Shown: positions 1-12,073 of the stretch, one piece after another
Numbering within the stretch: the stretch's first letter is position 1
Layout: the number at the start of each line of letters is the position of its first letter
NCBI GenBank assembly: GCA_025024175.1
Contig: QCXZ01000041.1
Coordinates: forward strand, 42,961,786-43,025,785
Source: Rhyzopertha dominica
Taxonomy: Eukaryota; Arthropoda; Insecta; Coleoptera; Bostrichidae
Direction: 5' to 3'
Length of the DNA stretch: 64,000 nucleotides
Notes under the pieces: model-generated
The model's input: only the letters and a program-made list of their open reading frames with translations
The model's database searches: none
Told to the model about the DNA's origin: nothing
Translations under genes and position numbers: made by a program

Positions 1-835
1 TGGGAAATTGAAGTTTCCTTGGCATAGCTACTTCTGGGTAATACGATTTTTTGTCTATTTTTGTCTAACTGCGAAACAGTAAAGGTGCATTTTACAATAA
101 AAATTGTCGGTCTTCAATTTTCTCAGTTGCAAGAAAACAGTAAAAGTTTACCACTCGTTAATTTCCTAATTGGACAACCATACCCAGCCTGAAACTTCCA
201 GCTCAATTCTTATAGACACACACACATTCACCGTAGGTGGTCAGAAATAATTTATTTCCAGTGGAAACGAATTGATTTGTTCCACGGCAGCGGTCACTAC
301 GGCCAAATTAGATTCTAATCCAATTAAAAGTTTCCCGTGCGGCCAGCTTTATCTCTGCTGCGTTGCGTACGCCGGTGGAAAACCCCAGGATTCACGAAAC
401 GAAAAGGACAAGTTATATGCGCCGTGCAACATTGATGAGAGAAAAACCCGCATGTGGGAGAACTTGACGGAGCTCCGCCAATTTGGAAAGAAAAATAAAA
501 CTTTTGTTCGGTACAGACGTGATGGAGCGCACCTACACTGGATTAGTTGAAGGGCCAGGGGGAGGAGACAAACTCAAACGTGGAAAGTCAACGCAGCTGT
601 TTCGCGTGTTTGGATTTGGGTTGTTGGATTTGTTTGCACATTGTCCGAGGTCTTTTTGCACGTTTTAACCGAACAGTTTGCAATTTTATACTATACACAT
701 AAAGTGTATGGCCCCGCGGGAATCCAAGCGTGGGAAGAACGTTTAGGTAGATATTGTGTGGAAACCGAAACGATGTTGCTTCCGAAGAATCCAGAATGCC
801 ACTGAAAGGTAAACAACTGATAACATACTATATAC
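1..835. other. non-coding flank of the Ig exon
   Basis: No supportable gene. The rest of the Ig domain begun at 836-975 should lie at lower coordinates on the minus strand, but I could not find it, so the intron probably runs off the window. Positions 300-560 are somewhat richer in GC and carry overlapping short ORFs on the plus strand that match nothing I know; they could be unconstrained or regulatory. Confidence 0.4.
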
Positions 836-975
836 CACTGTATATCCGTCTTGGGGGCGGCCAGCAGCTGGCACTCGAAGATAAGTTTGTTGCCATCGTC
901 CTCCTGCCTCAGTTGCGGCTTCTGCGTGAAGCTGGGAGCGAAGTCTTCCGCCACTCCCATTCTTGGTCCCGGCGT
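836..975 (-). CDS. exon encoding first half of an I-set Ig domain (titin/projectin/twitchin-like)
   Basis: Read on the minus strand, this exon encodes APSFTQKPQLRQEDDG, then IFECQLLAAPKTDIQW. That is the A-to-C strand pattern of an I-set immunoglobulin domain: P-x-F at the start, the B-strand Cys in FEC, and the invariant C-strand Trp. The wording closely resembles domains of the giant insect muscle proteins projectin (bent) and twitchin, which act in the sarcomere. Trp codon bases 1-2 are followed by GTATAT, a usable donor at 835 (phase 2). An AG at 977-976, just after an in-frame stop, is the likely acceptor, although its pyrimidine tract is poor. The exon is about 140 bp. The second half of the domain, with the Tyr corner motif, is missing nearby and must lie in another exon or be lost. 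The Thr in the PKT turn is usually Pro. It could be a live exon or an isolated pseudo-exon; the family call is from memory of the fold and wording. Confidence 0.6.
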
Positions 976-2639
976 CTATCCGGACACCATGAACGCGGCC
1001 CCAGGAATATTCGAAATGAGCCTGACTCGTCCATGGGAAATAGAACTTTTAAAAGGCTTGCGACTTTGTTGATAGTATCACCTACCACAAATTTCGGTGC
1101 TCAAAACACAATTGCACATGTAAATATAACACCTACGATCAAGTATACCGGGCTTTCAGGATCATGATAGTACAAGCAATTCTAAGAAAATAGTTCATAT
1201 GAAAACATAATCCTACATTGCTTTGTTTTAGAGATAATCCGCATTAAAGTTTTGACTTATAAATAATTACTTTAGGAATGAGGATATTTTATTAAGCAGT
1301 ATTTTTTTAACCTTAATTGTATTTGCGATATCAATTCTTCTATATTTAAGGAAAAAGCGATACCGTTCTAGATTATTAGATAATTAGATATCAAAGTGAA
1401 CTTTGCAGTTTTGATCTGTCAAACTCTCATTGTAGTGATCACATCACTTTACAACTAAAAACAAACCAAAATCTTTTAGCAATCACAATAAATGTTCAAA
1501 TCAATCTTCATTGACTACGACTTTGTTTTGTTTAATTCATCACGTATGTCCACACGTGTTTCGTTGACAATGGACTTAAACCATTCCCACAAACAAGTCC
1601 ATCCCTACCGATCTAACGACGAAAAAGATGTACATTTAAATTAACTGCGACAATAAGACTAACTTGTGGTAGCTCTCCTTCTTTTCCAATAACTCTGGTA
1701 GAATATTAGTTAAAAATTGAAAATATCTCTCCCCAGTAATTAGATTAGGAAGCAAAGATCGTATTAAGCAACCATTGGCGAGCTGTTTAAATTTTCTTTA
1801 CAGAATACCTCATTTTCATCACACCATTGATGGCTGTTGCGTGTATTGTTAATGTTAAATAAGGGTTAAAGTTGCTTCATCCGTAAAAAGTTGAGGTACG
1901 TTATTAAAGAGTCCATCGGCAAGAAAAACATTCGCGTTCGTATAGTTTGTGGAACACAATTTGACTCCCGTAGTACTACGGTCGCGGGTAATCCCCGCCA
2001 ATGGAAGAGTACGTAGCGCCGCGTCCTGTCAGTGGTGAACGAAGAGCACGCGGCTGTTCCTCTTGCTACTAGATGGCGCCACCGCCCAAAGACCATAAAT
2101 CGGCCTTGAGGGGATTTTCTTTTTTACAAAATACTAATATCCCGCTTACACAATTCCTGGATATGCTCAGGAAAACAAAATACTGATCAAATACGCAATT
2201 ATGACATCCTTACAAGTCCTATAACATCAAACATTGATACTGTCATATAATAACAGTTTGTACATAATACCATGTAACAGGCTAATCGTTTTACTCCTTG
2301 ATGAGATAAAAATACATAAAAAGACAAAGCTGAGTATGGAAAAGCATGCAAGTGAATGAGTTAGTTTTTGTACAAATTCTGTAGGTTTTCAACCCTAAAA
2401 TTCAATAATCAGGTTGCATGCACATTGACCGATACCGGTATTCGCAACAGTGACGTCATAGCGGATATAGAAGACAGATTCGGCACTCAAAATCTTTGCT
2501 TATATGCCTGTTTTATCTGTAAATATTTTGCATTTTCACAAGTTTAAGTTAAGAACGAAGCCGGAACCAGAATTCCAGATTCCGTGGCGAATTTTTAAAA
2601 TGGACCCTTAGAAAATAATGTAATAATAATATAAAATAA
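976..2639. other. AT-rich non-coding DNA with one GC-rich patch
   Basis: No gene seen. Positions 1930-2090 are GC-rich and contain the CTCF-like site at 2066-2079. The 76-codon minus-strand ORF across this patch has no family resemblance and is treated as chance. Confidence 0.4.
2066..2079 (+). promoter_or_regulatory. CTCF-like insulator motif
   Basis: CTACTAGATGGCGC matches the long-known CTCF core consensus CCANNAGRKGGCGC at all informative positions except the second base, and it is followed by CACC. It sits in a GC-rich patch within AT-rich DNA. CTCF binds such sites in insects and vertebrates as an architectural factor. A single motif match is weak evidence on its own. Confidence 0.35.
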
Positions 2640-2701
2640 AAATGTCTATATATAATTTATATAAATGTCTATATATAATTTATATAAATGTCTATATATA
2701 T
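2640..2701. repeat. 23-bp tandem repeat, about 2.7 copies
   Basis: Two perfect copies of a 23-bp unit beginning AAATGTCTATATATAATTTA (2640-2662 and 2663-2685) are followed by a partial third copy that diverges after about 16 bases. The unit is entirely AT-rich apart from one G and one C. Confidence 0.85.
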
Positions 2702-3322
2702 GATGTGATTATAGGTTCATAATGGCTAATGGCCCAATTGTGTTTAAAAACTTTTCGCAATTGAGGTCCCCTTTTTTTAGACGTATGTCTAAAGTAGTGC
2801 AGTAAACGAAGCCAGAGGCGAATTTGCAAGTGGAAAAATTTCTCCAATTTGGCACGAATATCGTGTATATGTATATGTAAAAAGTTACGCTGATTACGAC
2901 GGTGATATTCAAATGTGCAGTTAGGGATACGCAAGGGTGTCTTTTTCTAAATTTATATGTTTTTACCTGAAAAAGCTGAAAAATCTTGCCCAAATGAGAT
3001 TTTTTTTGAAAAAGTGACAAGCATAAAAAGTGTTTAAAACGATATTAGCATGTTTTGTTCGAATTTCCTACAAAGATTTTTACCTGACTATTATATTATT
3101 AAAAAAAATCCCATTTTGCACCCCTGTATTTTTGCACCCGTGGCAAATGCCTCCTTCGCCACGCCTTCACGCCGGCTCTGGTTAAGAAGATTGTGCTGTA
3201 AAGTATCTTTTTTTTACTCTCTGGTTGCGAGTTGTCGCACAATTCAAAACTGATATTTGTTGTCAAAGTTGTAAAAGATTTACTACTACGATCAAATATA
3301 ATCTAGAACGCACAAATTCAGC
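2702..3322. other. non-coding DNA 3' of the mariner relic
   Basis: Two overlapping minus-strand ORFs (2692-3020) have no recognisable similarity. This stretch should contain the mariner 3' terminal inverted repeat if the copy is complete at that end; I could not identify it. Confidence 0.35.
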
Positions 3323-4020
3323 TTATTCTTCAATATTTATTTTGTTTTCTTGAAAATAGTCCCCGTGGGCTGCAAGACACATATGCCAATGTTTATTCCA
3401 GTCCTTACAACACTTTTCATACGCCTCTTTTGGCATCGCCTTCAGCTCCCTCTTTGAATTCTCACTAGAGTCGTTTCAAAATGATTTCCGCGAAGTGGTA
3501 ATTTGAGTTTTGGGAGTCACATGGTGCCATGTCTGGTGAATACGGAGCCTGCGGAATGACGTTTACGTTGTTTTTGATCAAATAGTCGCGTGTTAAGTAA
3601 GTCGTGTGAATCGGCACATTCTCTTCGTGCAAAAACCATGTTTTGTTTGTCCATAATTTAGGGCCGTAATAGACGAATTTTCTCTCGAATTCGGTAAAAC
3701 TTGCACATATCATGCAGCATTGGCTGTTTGACCAATCGCAAGGGATTCTGGATGCACATTTTGACAATCGAAGAATACAATCAACATTTCTTGATTTTTG
3801 AGTGACTTGGCGAGGTTCTTTGGGTTTCGGCTCATCTTTCGCGCGTCATTTCTATGATTGTTGTGTGGTTTCAACGTCATATTCATAGACCTAGGTCTCG
3901 TCGCCAGCTAAGATGCGCTGCATGTCCATATCGCCCATAGAAAGTATTTCTTTAGCGAATGCCCTTTTTGGTAAAAATTCAACACTCTTGGAACAAGTCG
4001 TGCCGAGACAAGTCTCATAT
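3323..4020 (-). pseudogene. mariner transposase relic
   Basis: Minus-strand translation, across several frames, follows a mariner transposase from about the second quarter to the natural stop. In order: EFLPKRAFAKE, then ILAGDET (first catalytic Asp region, followed by a stop codon where Trp is expected), VYEYDVETTQQS, then in the 3465-3767 ORF WTNKTWFLHEENVPIHTTYL (second catalytic region, where the usual D-N-A-P has become E-N-V-P) and PYSPDMAPCD (the mariner-type third Asp signature). The C-terminal helix follows in another frame, with DWNKHWHMCLAAHGDYF and a stop at 3323-3325. Mariner transposases cut and paste the element at TA dinucleotides. Frameshifts, the nonsense codon and the altered second Asp make this copy inactive. 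The N-terminal DNA-binding part is missing above about 4020. Confidence 0.85.
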
Positions 4021-7000
4021 CTAAAATATAATGTAAAATGGTTTGCACTGATCAAAATCGTCTGTACCCGGGAAAAAATTAAAACCTTCTTCATAATACG
4101 AATGTGAGAGTGATAAATACAGATATTAGTATAAAACAAATTCGAAATGAATAAGGGGACTACGAAAATTAAGCAAGTCATCTGCACATAGCTTCTTCTA
4201 GGTTCTAGCTTAGGCAAACTAATAATATTTATTCTTAAATATACAGATTTACGTATTCGTTCACCTAGGTTAACAGACCTGCTCATATTTCTATAGTAAT
4301 GGTTACACGTTATACGTTGATTCAAAGTTATAATTCTACTAAAACTATAAATATTGAAAAGTAATTACTACGTCGTTTAAAGGAGTATCCGATAAAGAAA
4401 TAAAGGATATGGAAACATTGACATATACGACTTAATAGTGCTGTGGCATCGGGACTAAACCAGTATATTTTGTGCGGAAGGCTGTATTAAATGGGGTAAA
4501 AATTACCTCGAGATTATTATTCTTTCATTTAAGACTTCCACGTTAACTTCTGTTAAATAGTTTTTGAAACATGCTGAATTTACGCGAGCATCTTTTTATA
4601 TACTTCTCTTTGTCTCCGTGCAGTAGTATGCGGGAAGTCTGTCTTTCTTTAATTGAGAATAGCGTTCTACGCAGAGATATCATACACACGATGTAGAGTT
4701 AGACGTGGGCTTCGCACAGACTGATCGTGTTTAGTGGACATGGCACCTGCTTAATAACAATTCTCCAATGAGCAAAGAGAAATTAATAAACAGACACACA
4801 GTAAATAAATAGGTGATTAAGTATATATCATAAATAAGATCAATTTTATAAAAGAAAAGGAACGCCCGAGTTTCTACTTTCCGATAAATGACATCTGATC
4901 TTTATTTATTTATGGCAAATAGAAATTCTATGCACCGCCATGGAGTTTAATTTAGAAACGTTATTAGGGCAATGATTCTATGCAACATGTTTAATAAGTT
5001 CTCATCTGCATGTTTGAACATTTTAGATCACGCTATTTTGTTACTGAAATTTTCCAAAGCCAAATATGTAACATCTACGACTTCTGCACTTGTTAAAATA
5101 AAAGATTGGCGAATGGCTTAAGCGTGAAGCCTTTTCTTCTATAGAACATTTTCTGTTCAAGCATAAATTAATATTTTTTAAAAAAACTTGAAATTAGCAA
5201 TTACTTTCTGAAAGTAATTGAACTAATGTGTTTTAAACCCATAAAATGGCCTTGAAACACTTTGTGAGGGCTTGGAGGACTAAAGAAACTCGAACTACAT
5301 TAAAATTGTTAAAAAGAACTCAACAAGTTCCTATATTACCAGTCGTTATATACGTATAGGGTGTTGTGTTAAGAACGTTACGGAGCTCTGGGCTGTTAAA
5401 AATTCAAAATTTTGTTACTGGTGGGTGATACTGTTAGTATTAATATTTATATGATTAAGATGCATTATTTCAGGTTTAAACATACATTTGCAGTGCATTG
5501 TACAATTACTTCAGCAATAAGCCTAATAGAGTCACTTAATTTTAAAGTCTAAAATTCTGAATAACTTAATTGTTTTATATACTACGGGGTAGGCAGTTAT
5601 TTTTGGACTATCCGAAGCAGGGGCAATTGATTTTATTAACTGTATCTGATCTGTCTGTTACTGTTTAGATAATATGCAAATTATTTGGTGTCTATACATG
5701 TTCTACTTTGTAATTTAGATAGCTTTCGATTACGATTAAGTACATAAAAATATTGTTGAATTTTTTATGTATATATAGTTGATGTTCGTTTTATAATTGT
5801 AATTAAGCATTCCTATTCTCAGCTTGTTGCGAAATTTTTGAGCAAAAGCAGCTCTTTAATTGGTCAACAATAACTTTACGACAACGTTTTGGATAATAAT
5901 AATCTATGTTTTGCCTGTAGTTGAAGTATTGACTTGTCTGTTTAAGCTGCACATATTTAGGTATTAATATAGCATCAGAGTGATATTTTTATTGACAGCT
6001 GCTTTTCACTGAAATAAACAATTGTTATGGGCACTGAAGTAGGTACCATTTTCCATGTACAAGAGATTCTAGTTGCAATGCATTTTTTTAATTCACTGAA
6101 AATGTACTGTTTAATCTCAAAAACTTATTAAATAATGGTATTTCCATAGTTATAAACTATTGCATCTCTTACAACGTTTTCTCCATAGTTTCCCCTTTTC
6201 TATATTTTCGCTTGGGATAATGTTTGAACAAAAGTAATATTGTACCTAAATAGTTGCAAATTCATAAATTTTATATCCGTTTTTCAGTTTTTTCGTTTCT
6301 GAGGTGTAGGGAACGAGTGATTTGTTGACGTCATTTTAAATTGATGATAGCTAAGCCTGAGACACTTTCTGGGACAAATACAAAATATTAAGGAAGGTTT
6401 TATAGAGGCGCTCAGATTTATTTTTTCCACTACATGATGGCGAAAATGGGAAGCATTTTAACAACATTTTAAAGAAAAGCAAAAACAATATGCTCAAATA
6501 ACCAGCTAAAACAAGTCGGCGAATATATAGAAAAATGCAATTTAACTGAGTAAACACATCATAGTCCGCTGGATAAAAATATTGACTTCTTACATTATCC
6601 AACTGAAGCTACACCCATAATGTCCTCAAATTAAGGACATACTGTCCGCTATACTGCACTGTGTTAGGAGAACTTTCTCAGTTACTTTACGAACAAAAAC
6701 GTAAATGATGAAGGTAGCTACTAAATTTCCCTCCCTGCGGAAGCGCCTGTTGTTCTTTGACTTCGGCATTCCGTGGGCGACGGGAAATAATGTGGATTAT
6801 CAAATTATTGCTGTCGATACAGCGGTGGTTACACCGAGCTAAAACACTATTCTCGTGCGATAACATCTCACAATCCATTTATGTATGAAGTTCGCGCTAC
6901 GCCAGCTGTATGTTAATATCGAGTTACAAATTCACCTCGCGTCGCTAATCATGTATAAAATTCACGAGGGGTGGAATTAGACGCGTGCTTAATTGTACAA

Positions 7001-7715
7001 GTAGGTTAGGAGGTGTAATGTTTAGAACGAGAATTTGGATAAAGATAACCCTCTGGGGTAATTCCGTTCCGCGGAGGCTGCTGCGATCTCTTGCATTTGC
7101 AATGGCTCCCTATTACTTAGAAATTTCGGAATTGACGTTACTAAATGAGTTTTGCCGCTTACATGACCTCATTGCCTGAGTGGGCAGTAGGAAACACCAG
7201 TAAATGTGTACATGGAACAATGAATACAATAATTGCTATAACACACTAACAACAGACTTAATGTTCACTAGCCATTAGAAGATAAGGACGTAAGTGCACA
7301 TAACGCCTTAAATGGATTAAATGGACAATGGCTCTTGTATCCTAATACCTTCTAGGATATATATATTACTCCACTAATCCTCTATATCAAACAAATTGTA
7401 GGATATGTACAGCCAATGATGGATGGATGCTTGTGCAATCTCTTTAGGTTCCGCAAGTGATACCCCTAAAGAAGCGTTGTCTTTGCCCCATAAGTCCTGG
7501 ATATTCACATACAATGAATACTAATTAAGCTCCTGTTTTTGATAGTTCACAAACACACTTCAGAATAACTCTGTTGTGGGCTCTCATGGCATGGAGTGCA
7601 TCTAAGCATTAATTTACCACCTTCGAGCATATAGTTAGGCTTTCCAAGGCTCTCAGTGCCGCATAATGAAGTTCTTATAAACAAATCGCGATAAGCAATA
7701 CGAAACTTATACATT
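4021..7715. other. long AT-rich stretch without recognisable gene
   Basis: No ORF longer than about 85 codons beyond the mariner, and none with family resemblance (6351-6602 and 6687-6878 on the minus strand, 6985-7179 on the plus strand). Positions 6690-7100 are slightly GC-richer. I see no RNA gene or long repeat here. Confidence 0.4.
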
Positions 7716-7743
7716 TATAATAATAATAATAATAATAATAAAC
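7716..7743. repeat. (TAA)n microsatellite
   Basis: About eight uninterrupted TAA units. Confidence 0.95.
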
Positions 7744-7864
7744 GACTTTATTCCCTTGTAATACAACACATGCTTGTAGCTAAATCATACATAGGCGAGG
7801 TTCAGCCGCAGCTGCTTTTCAACCTAACCTATGTGAAACAATAGAATTGAAGTAAATATATATA

Positions 7865-7866
<2 letters not shown>

Positions 7867-7895
<29 letters not shown>
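7867..7895. repeat. (TA)n microsatellite flanking the hairpin on the left
   Basis: About fourteen TA units end directly at the outer edge of the left arm of the palindrome that starts at 7896; a longer TA run lies just beyond the right arm. Confidence 0.95.
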
Positions 7896-7898
<3 letters not shown>

Positions 7899-8163
7899 AT
7901 TATTAACATACCTTTCAAGGTTTTCTCGCATAGGATGTGAAAAGCTCCGTGCAGAGTCTGTTCCACGACGTTTCGATGAAATATCATTCATCATCTTCCA
8001 GTGGTAAATTGTTAAGTTTTTTTGTCAAAAAGATTTCAAAAACTTAACAATTTACCACTGGAAGATGATGAATGATATTTCATCGAAACGTCGTGGAACA
8101 GACTCTGCACGGAGCTTTTCACATCCTATGCGAGAAAACCTTGAAAGGTATGTTAATAATAAC
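7896..8163. mobile_element. perfect hairpin made of Penelope-like terminal repeat
   Basis: Arms 7896-8021 and 8038-8163 (126 bp each) are exact reverse complements by my base-by-base reading, separated by a 16-bp loop. Each arm contains CTGGAAGATGATGAATGATA leading into a stem and then CGAAACGTCG. This is the characteristic block of terminal repeats of Penelope-like elements, retroelements that encode a reverse transcriptase and a GIY-YIG endonuclease. The block also resembles a hammerhead ribozyme core: CTG-AAGA, a 5-bp stem GATGA/TCATC, then GAAAC. No coding part of the element is present, so this is a double, inverted terminal-repeat remnant. Overlapping ORFs with long Ile-Tyr runs here simply read the TA repeat. 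Confidence 0.75.
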
Positions 8164-8193
8164 ACATGCTATACTCGCAGAAATCTTAAAGAT

Positions 8194-8196
<3 letters not shown>

Positions 8197-8263
<67 letters not shown>
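8197..8263. repeat. (AT)n microsatellite, about 33 units
   Basis: Uninterrupted AT run between the right arm of the PLE hairpin and the 3' end of the minus-strand LINE. It may have grown from the LINE 3' tail. Length in the assembly is unreliable for such runs. Confidence 0.95.
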
Positions 8264-8267
<4 letters not shown>

Positions 8268-8889
8268 GAGTGAAACTCAATTTTAGAACTGACTAAGAAA
8301 AACGTCACACAAATTGTTGTATCTACATATTCCATTAACATAATACAGTGAGCAGTAGAATATTTGATAACTGTTGCGTCCGAACTCCGCACAAACATCA
8401 AGCAAGATATTTAAGCTTTAAACGTTTTTTGAAATTAGGTAAGGACATATCTCTATACTCATTATCCAATCCGTTGTACTGGTGACAAGCACAATAAATA
8501 AAGCTGCGTCGAAAGCAGGCAGAAGAGTGGTGAGGAATGCGGAGCATGCGACAGTGCCTTGACTCACGGCTCAAACATGGACGGTGCAACCACCGAAACT
8601 CATCACTGATACAGCCAGGCACTCCTGTTAAAATAATCTTATGAGCCAGGCACAACAAGTGGTACAGACGTAAAGTTTCTAACCTTAATTGTTTTGTCTC
8701 AAAGAGTTTTAATGAAATTCCCCGCTCAAATTTTCTGATGCCGAAAGCAAATCTTACACACGAGTTCTGGACTCTCTGCAGCCTCACAGCATCACTCGCT
8801 AGGAGTGCTGGTCCATAGACCGCATCGCAATATGACAAACGAGAAATAATCAAGGAGTTGCATATATTCAATTTAATTATAGGTGACAT
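8264..8889 (-). mobile_element. non-LTR retrotransposon 3' fragment (RT C-terminal region)
   Basis: The 163-codon minus-strand ORF (8398-8889) is the region after the RT catalytic core of Jockey/CR1-type LINEs. It has LIISRLSYCDAVYGPA (thumb start), RLQRVQNSCVRFAFG, then KQLRLETLRLYHLLCLAHKI, a His/Pro-rich IPHHSSACFRRSF and the final LPNFKKRLKLKYL helix with a stop. The YADD active site lies upstream of the preserved part, so this is a 5'-truncated copy, the usual product of incomplete target-primed reverse transcription. The ORF is still open, so the insertion is not very old. The short non-coding tail runs to the (AT)n tract at 8263. It cannot transpose by itself. Confidence 0.8.
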
Positions 8890-11880
8890 AATATGATATA
8901 TATATTATGATATTTACTATTTTGCAATACCCTTGTGTCCTCTGTAGACGTCGAGCTTCTAGAACCCTGTGATTGGAGAAGACCAATACTTTCAAGGCGC
9001 TCACATAAATTTGTCTTGCACAGGGGTGCTTATTTGTAATCTTACTTTCTTATCCCAACAACACAGTGTGCAGTGGAGTACGAAGGAAGTTTTATCACAT
9101 AAGATATGGCATCATGTCAGAGAAGAATTATTTACTTGTAGCCCATATATCAAAACCAAACACCTACCAAGTGCCACAGAAGTTCAATTTTCTTTATTTA
9201 AGGTTTCTTTGGCCATGTAGTCTAAAAAAAATCACATTTATGCAACGGCTTCACTAGGATGTCGAACTTTTGCATCTTATTTACAAAACGCGGCAGTTAT
9301 AATAATTACATAAAACGCATTTAATTTTATCTTGGATAACAAGAAATGAATATACTTCGGTAACGTTGCATAAAAAGCTCTAAATCAAAAAAAGAGATGC
9401 AGTCAGAGAATTTTGCGACAATAACCCTCAATAATGATTAGCCCAACCAGTAAACGTTTAGCATCACGAAGAGTGGGGCGCAGAAACAACGTTATTTTGG
9501 AACCTGTTCTGCCATTAGAAATGGAAGAGGTGTGGGAGAAACTTGTGCTGAATTCAATACTCCATGATAACAACTACTATCATACTCCACCCTTCTTTCT
9601 AATGCCTGAGCACGAATCGCTAAAGAAAAAGAACCGATTGCTGGGTTCTACTATATTAGGCTACAGCAGGCTTCTATGTAAAGCCATATGTAAACGAATT
9701 AAATTCCTGAATCGATTTTTTTATTTTTCCCTAACTTATCTATACCTCCATTGGTGGCCGACCTGCAACAAAAGAATAAGAATTAGAAATTGATCTCTCA
9801 CGGAAAACTGTGCACTTCCGAGTTTTAATTGTACCGCTTTTATTAGTTAATCTAACCATTATCAAGCTATGTAGGTTGTTTCGCGTGTTATATAAAACCA
9901 TTTCTCATGGCAAGCTGGTTTTATAACAAAAAAACACAATTTAGTCTGGCGATAAGAAAAAAACACCAGCACAGGGCATGCTATCCGTTCCGAGAGATCT
10001 CGAAATAAACTATATCTCCCCGCAGCTTCACGTCCGTATCGGTGTAGGAGTAGCAGCTGGATGTAAAACGAAGTTGGAAAATTAGCTCATTCTATTTTAC
10101 GTGACGCGAAATGGCCAGTGGTAAAGCTGGTAGCTGTTACATAGTGCTCTTCGGGATTAGGGTGGTCTGAATGCCGTGCGTATATGGCCCCGTTATTTCG
10201 TTCTTATTTTAAGCGTTCTCTTTCCAAATGCGCCTACATTGGCGTTTCACGCGCCCTACACAGTCGAGGTCCAGGCAGAGGTGTCGAACTATAGCGTTTG
10301 GGGGTGGGGGTGGAAAAAAATGGCAAAATTGAGCTACAAGTATCTAATATCGCATCAAGAGGTATAATACATCAACGTGTTACAAACATACTTATAAAGC
10401 ACCACGCCTCTGTTTGAAACTATTTTCGTTTCTTGAATCACATCACATAATTCACGTTTATTTAATAATACAAAAAAAAAATCTGTCTAGCAGAAACTTT
10501 GCTAAGGATGTTTAAAAATACAACATCAATACGAGTCTTATGTTATCCAATTATAGGCTCTCTGAATCTCTTTCAAGTCTAACAAGCGCCTACTATATTT
10601 AGGAATGCCAAACAGAAAGTGAAACCTTTTGAAGCGTACACAGAATAAATAGGGTTCAACAAGTATTTATTAAAGAAAAAATGCACATTATCGATCAAGC
10701 GACTAGAGTAGTATTAGACTTGAGGCGATAAATGAAGCTTATTTTACAAAGATAAAATAAAGATAGACTCCTTACGATTTATAAAATTGGAGTCTGAAAT
10801 TCGCCTCTGGAAGTTTCGATTCTAAAACGCTTCGAAAAAATTACACAATCATGATGAAAACGGGCATTATGCATTCTCCTAAAACTGCCTGTAGAGTAAA
10901 GCATGTATTAACATACCTACAATAAGAATAGCAAAATAATATGTTGCCTGACACCTTTAGAGAAAAGAGATGGAGCTTCTTCCAGCTGCAAAGTTATCTC
11001 TGCAATCACGTTATCTCTGCAATTAAGTTGTGAAGATCTGGTATGAAAAGATTTAAAAATGGTTGTTCTCTAAGCCGATCCTCGCAAAAGTAGCAGGGAC
11101 CAACACAAAGTCATGTACCACTCCATCCCAGCCGTTGACGTTGTGTTGTGTTGGAAATAATTGACGCGAATAAAATAAGGATTATGGGTACCATCATAAT
11201 ACCGACAGTTACGTCTATTCACAAGAAGATTTCTGTAGAACGTGAATTCGCGGTTATACATTTGAATATGCTCATTAAAAAAAACGCTGCCCTGTTCTGA
11301 AAATCTTTTTCATTCAGGTTTTGTTGCAACTGAGCGCAGTAAGGATTAAATTTGCTTTTCTTGAGGAATTTNGCTACTGGCGACTATTTAAATTCGTAAC
11401 TTACGAGCAAATCTCGTCCACTTGCTTCTGAATTTTCAGTAACTAACAAAAGCCACGTTTAATGAGTTTTCTTGGTTTAAGACTGTTTTAATATTAAACT
11501 GAACTGCACTGTCAAAGTTTATAACATACTGCCTGAATTTTTTTCGAAACAAAACCCGACAGGGGAAGAGATAATTTCAAAACATTCAGGAAAAACATAA
11601 ATTATGCTTACTGAACTTGTCTGTGAATAATTTATATAAATCCGTACCAATAAAACTAGCAATGTTAAGTAATTGAATGTATAAGCTACGGAATTGCATC
11701 AAATGTCAATAAAAAATGATAGCCAACTCAGTCAACCTTTATTCTGTGAGATTTTTATGTTGTCGACAAAATGCTGTCACTAATCAAACGTTGACAGAAA
11801 AATGTCGAACTTGCTTTTAAAATTTTATTTGAACTTGTGCCAGTCACACTGCTTGGAGGGTTTGTTTTTTAAGAAAGAAT
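8890..11880. other. non-coding DNA with one unexplained 119-codon ORF
   Basis: The plus-strand ORF at 9434-9793 is the longest here but has no family resemblance and a composition like the surroundings. Positions 9990-10310 are GC-richer, with two G-runs around 10300, and might be regulatory. An unresolved N lies near 11372. Nothing else recognised. Confidence 0.35.
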
Positions 11881-12073
11881 AGGGGAGAGTGGGGGAATTG
11901 TGCGTGCCTAACCATGATGTATTCGTTTTACGGAACTAAAGGAACTAAAATTAGCATAAGTTTAGGCTTTCGTTACGTCATGGAGTGTTTACCTATTTTT
12001 TTTTCTTTAACCGAATAGTATGATAAACAAAACGATAAGTCCAAAACGCACAATTCCCCACCCTGCGGGGTAG
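11881..12073. repeat. short inverted-repeat (MITE-like) element
   Basis: GTGGGGGAATTGTGCGT near 11889-11905 recurs inverted at about 12047-12063 (read as GTGGGGAATTGTGCGT on the minus strand, one G shorter), about 140 bp apart. This gives a roughly 190-bp unit with terminal inverted repeats and no ORF. The same AATTGTGCGC/AATTGTACGC words recur at 12523-12570. No target-site duplication was identified, so a MITE is only one reading. Confidence 0.4.

Noticed and set aside
754..1167. 137-codon plus-strand ORF
   Set aside because: Antisense to the Ig exon on the minus strand; no similarity of its own.
8065..8401. Several ORFs with long Ile-Tyr repeats
   Set aside because: They are translations of the (AT)n microsatellite and PLE hairpin, not proteins.
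9434..9793. 119-codon plus-strand ORF
   Set aside because: No motif, no splice or promoter context, AT-rich composition like its surroundings; within chance length for a 64-kb window.
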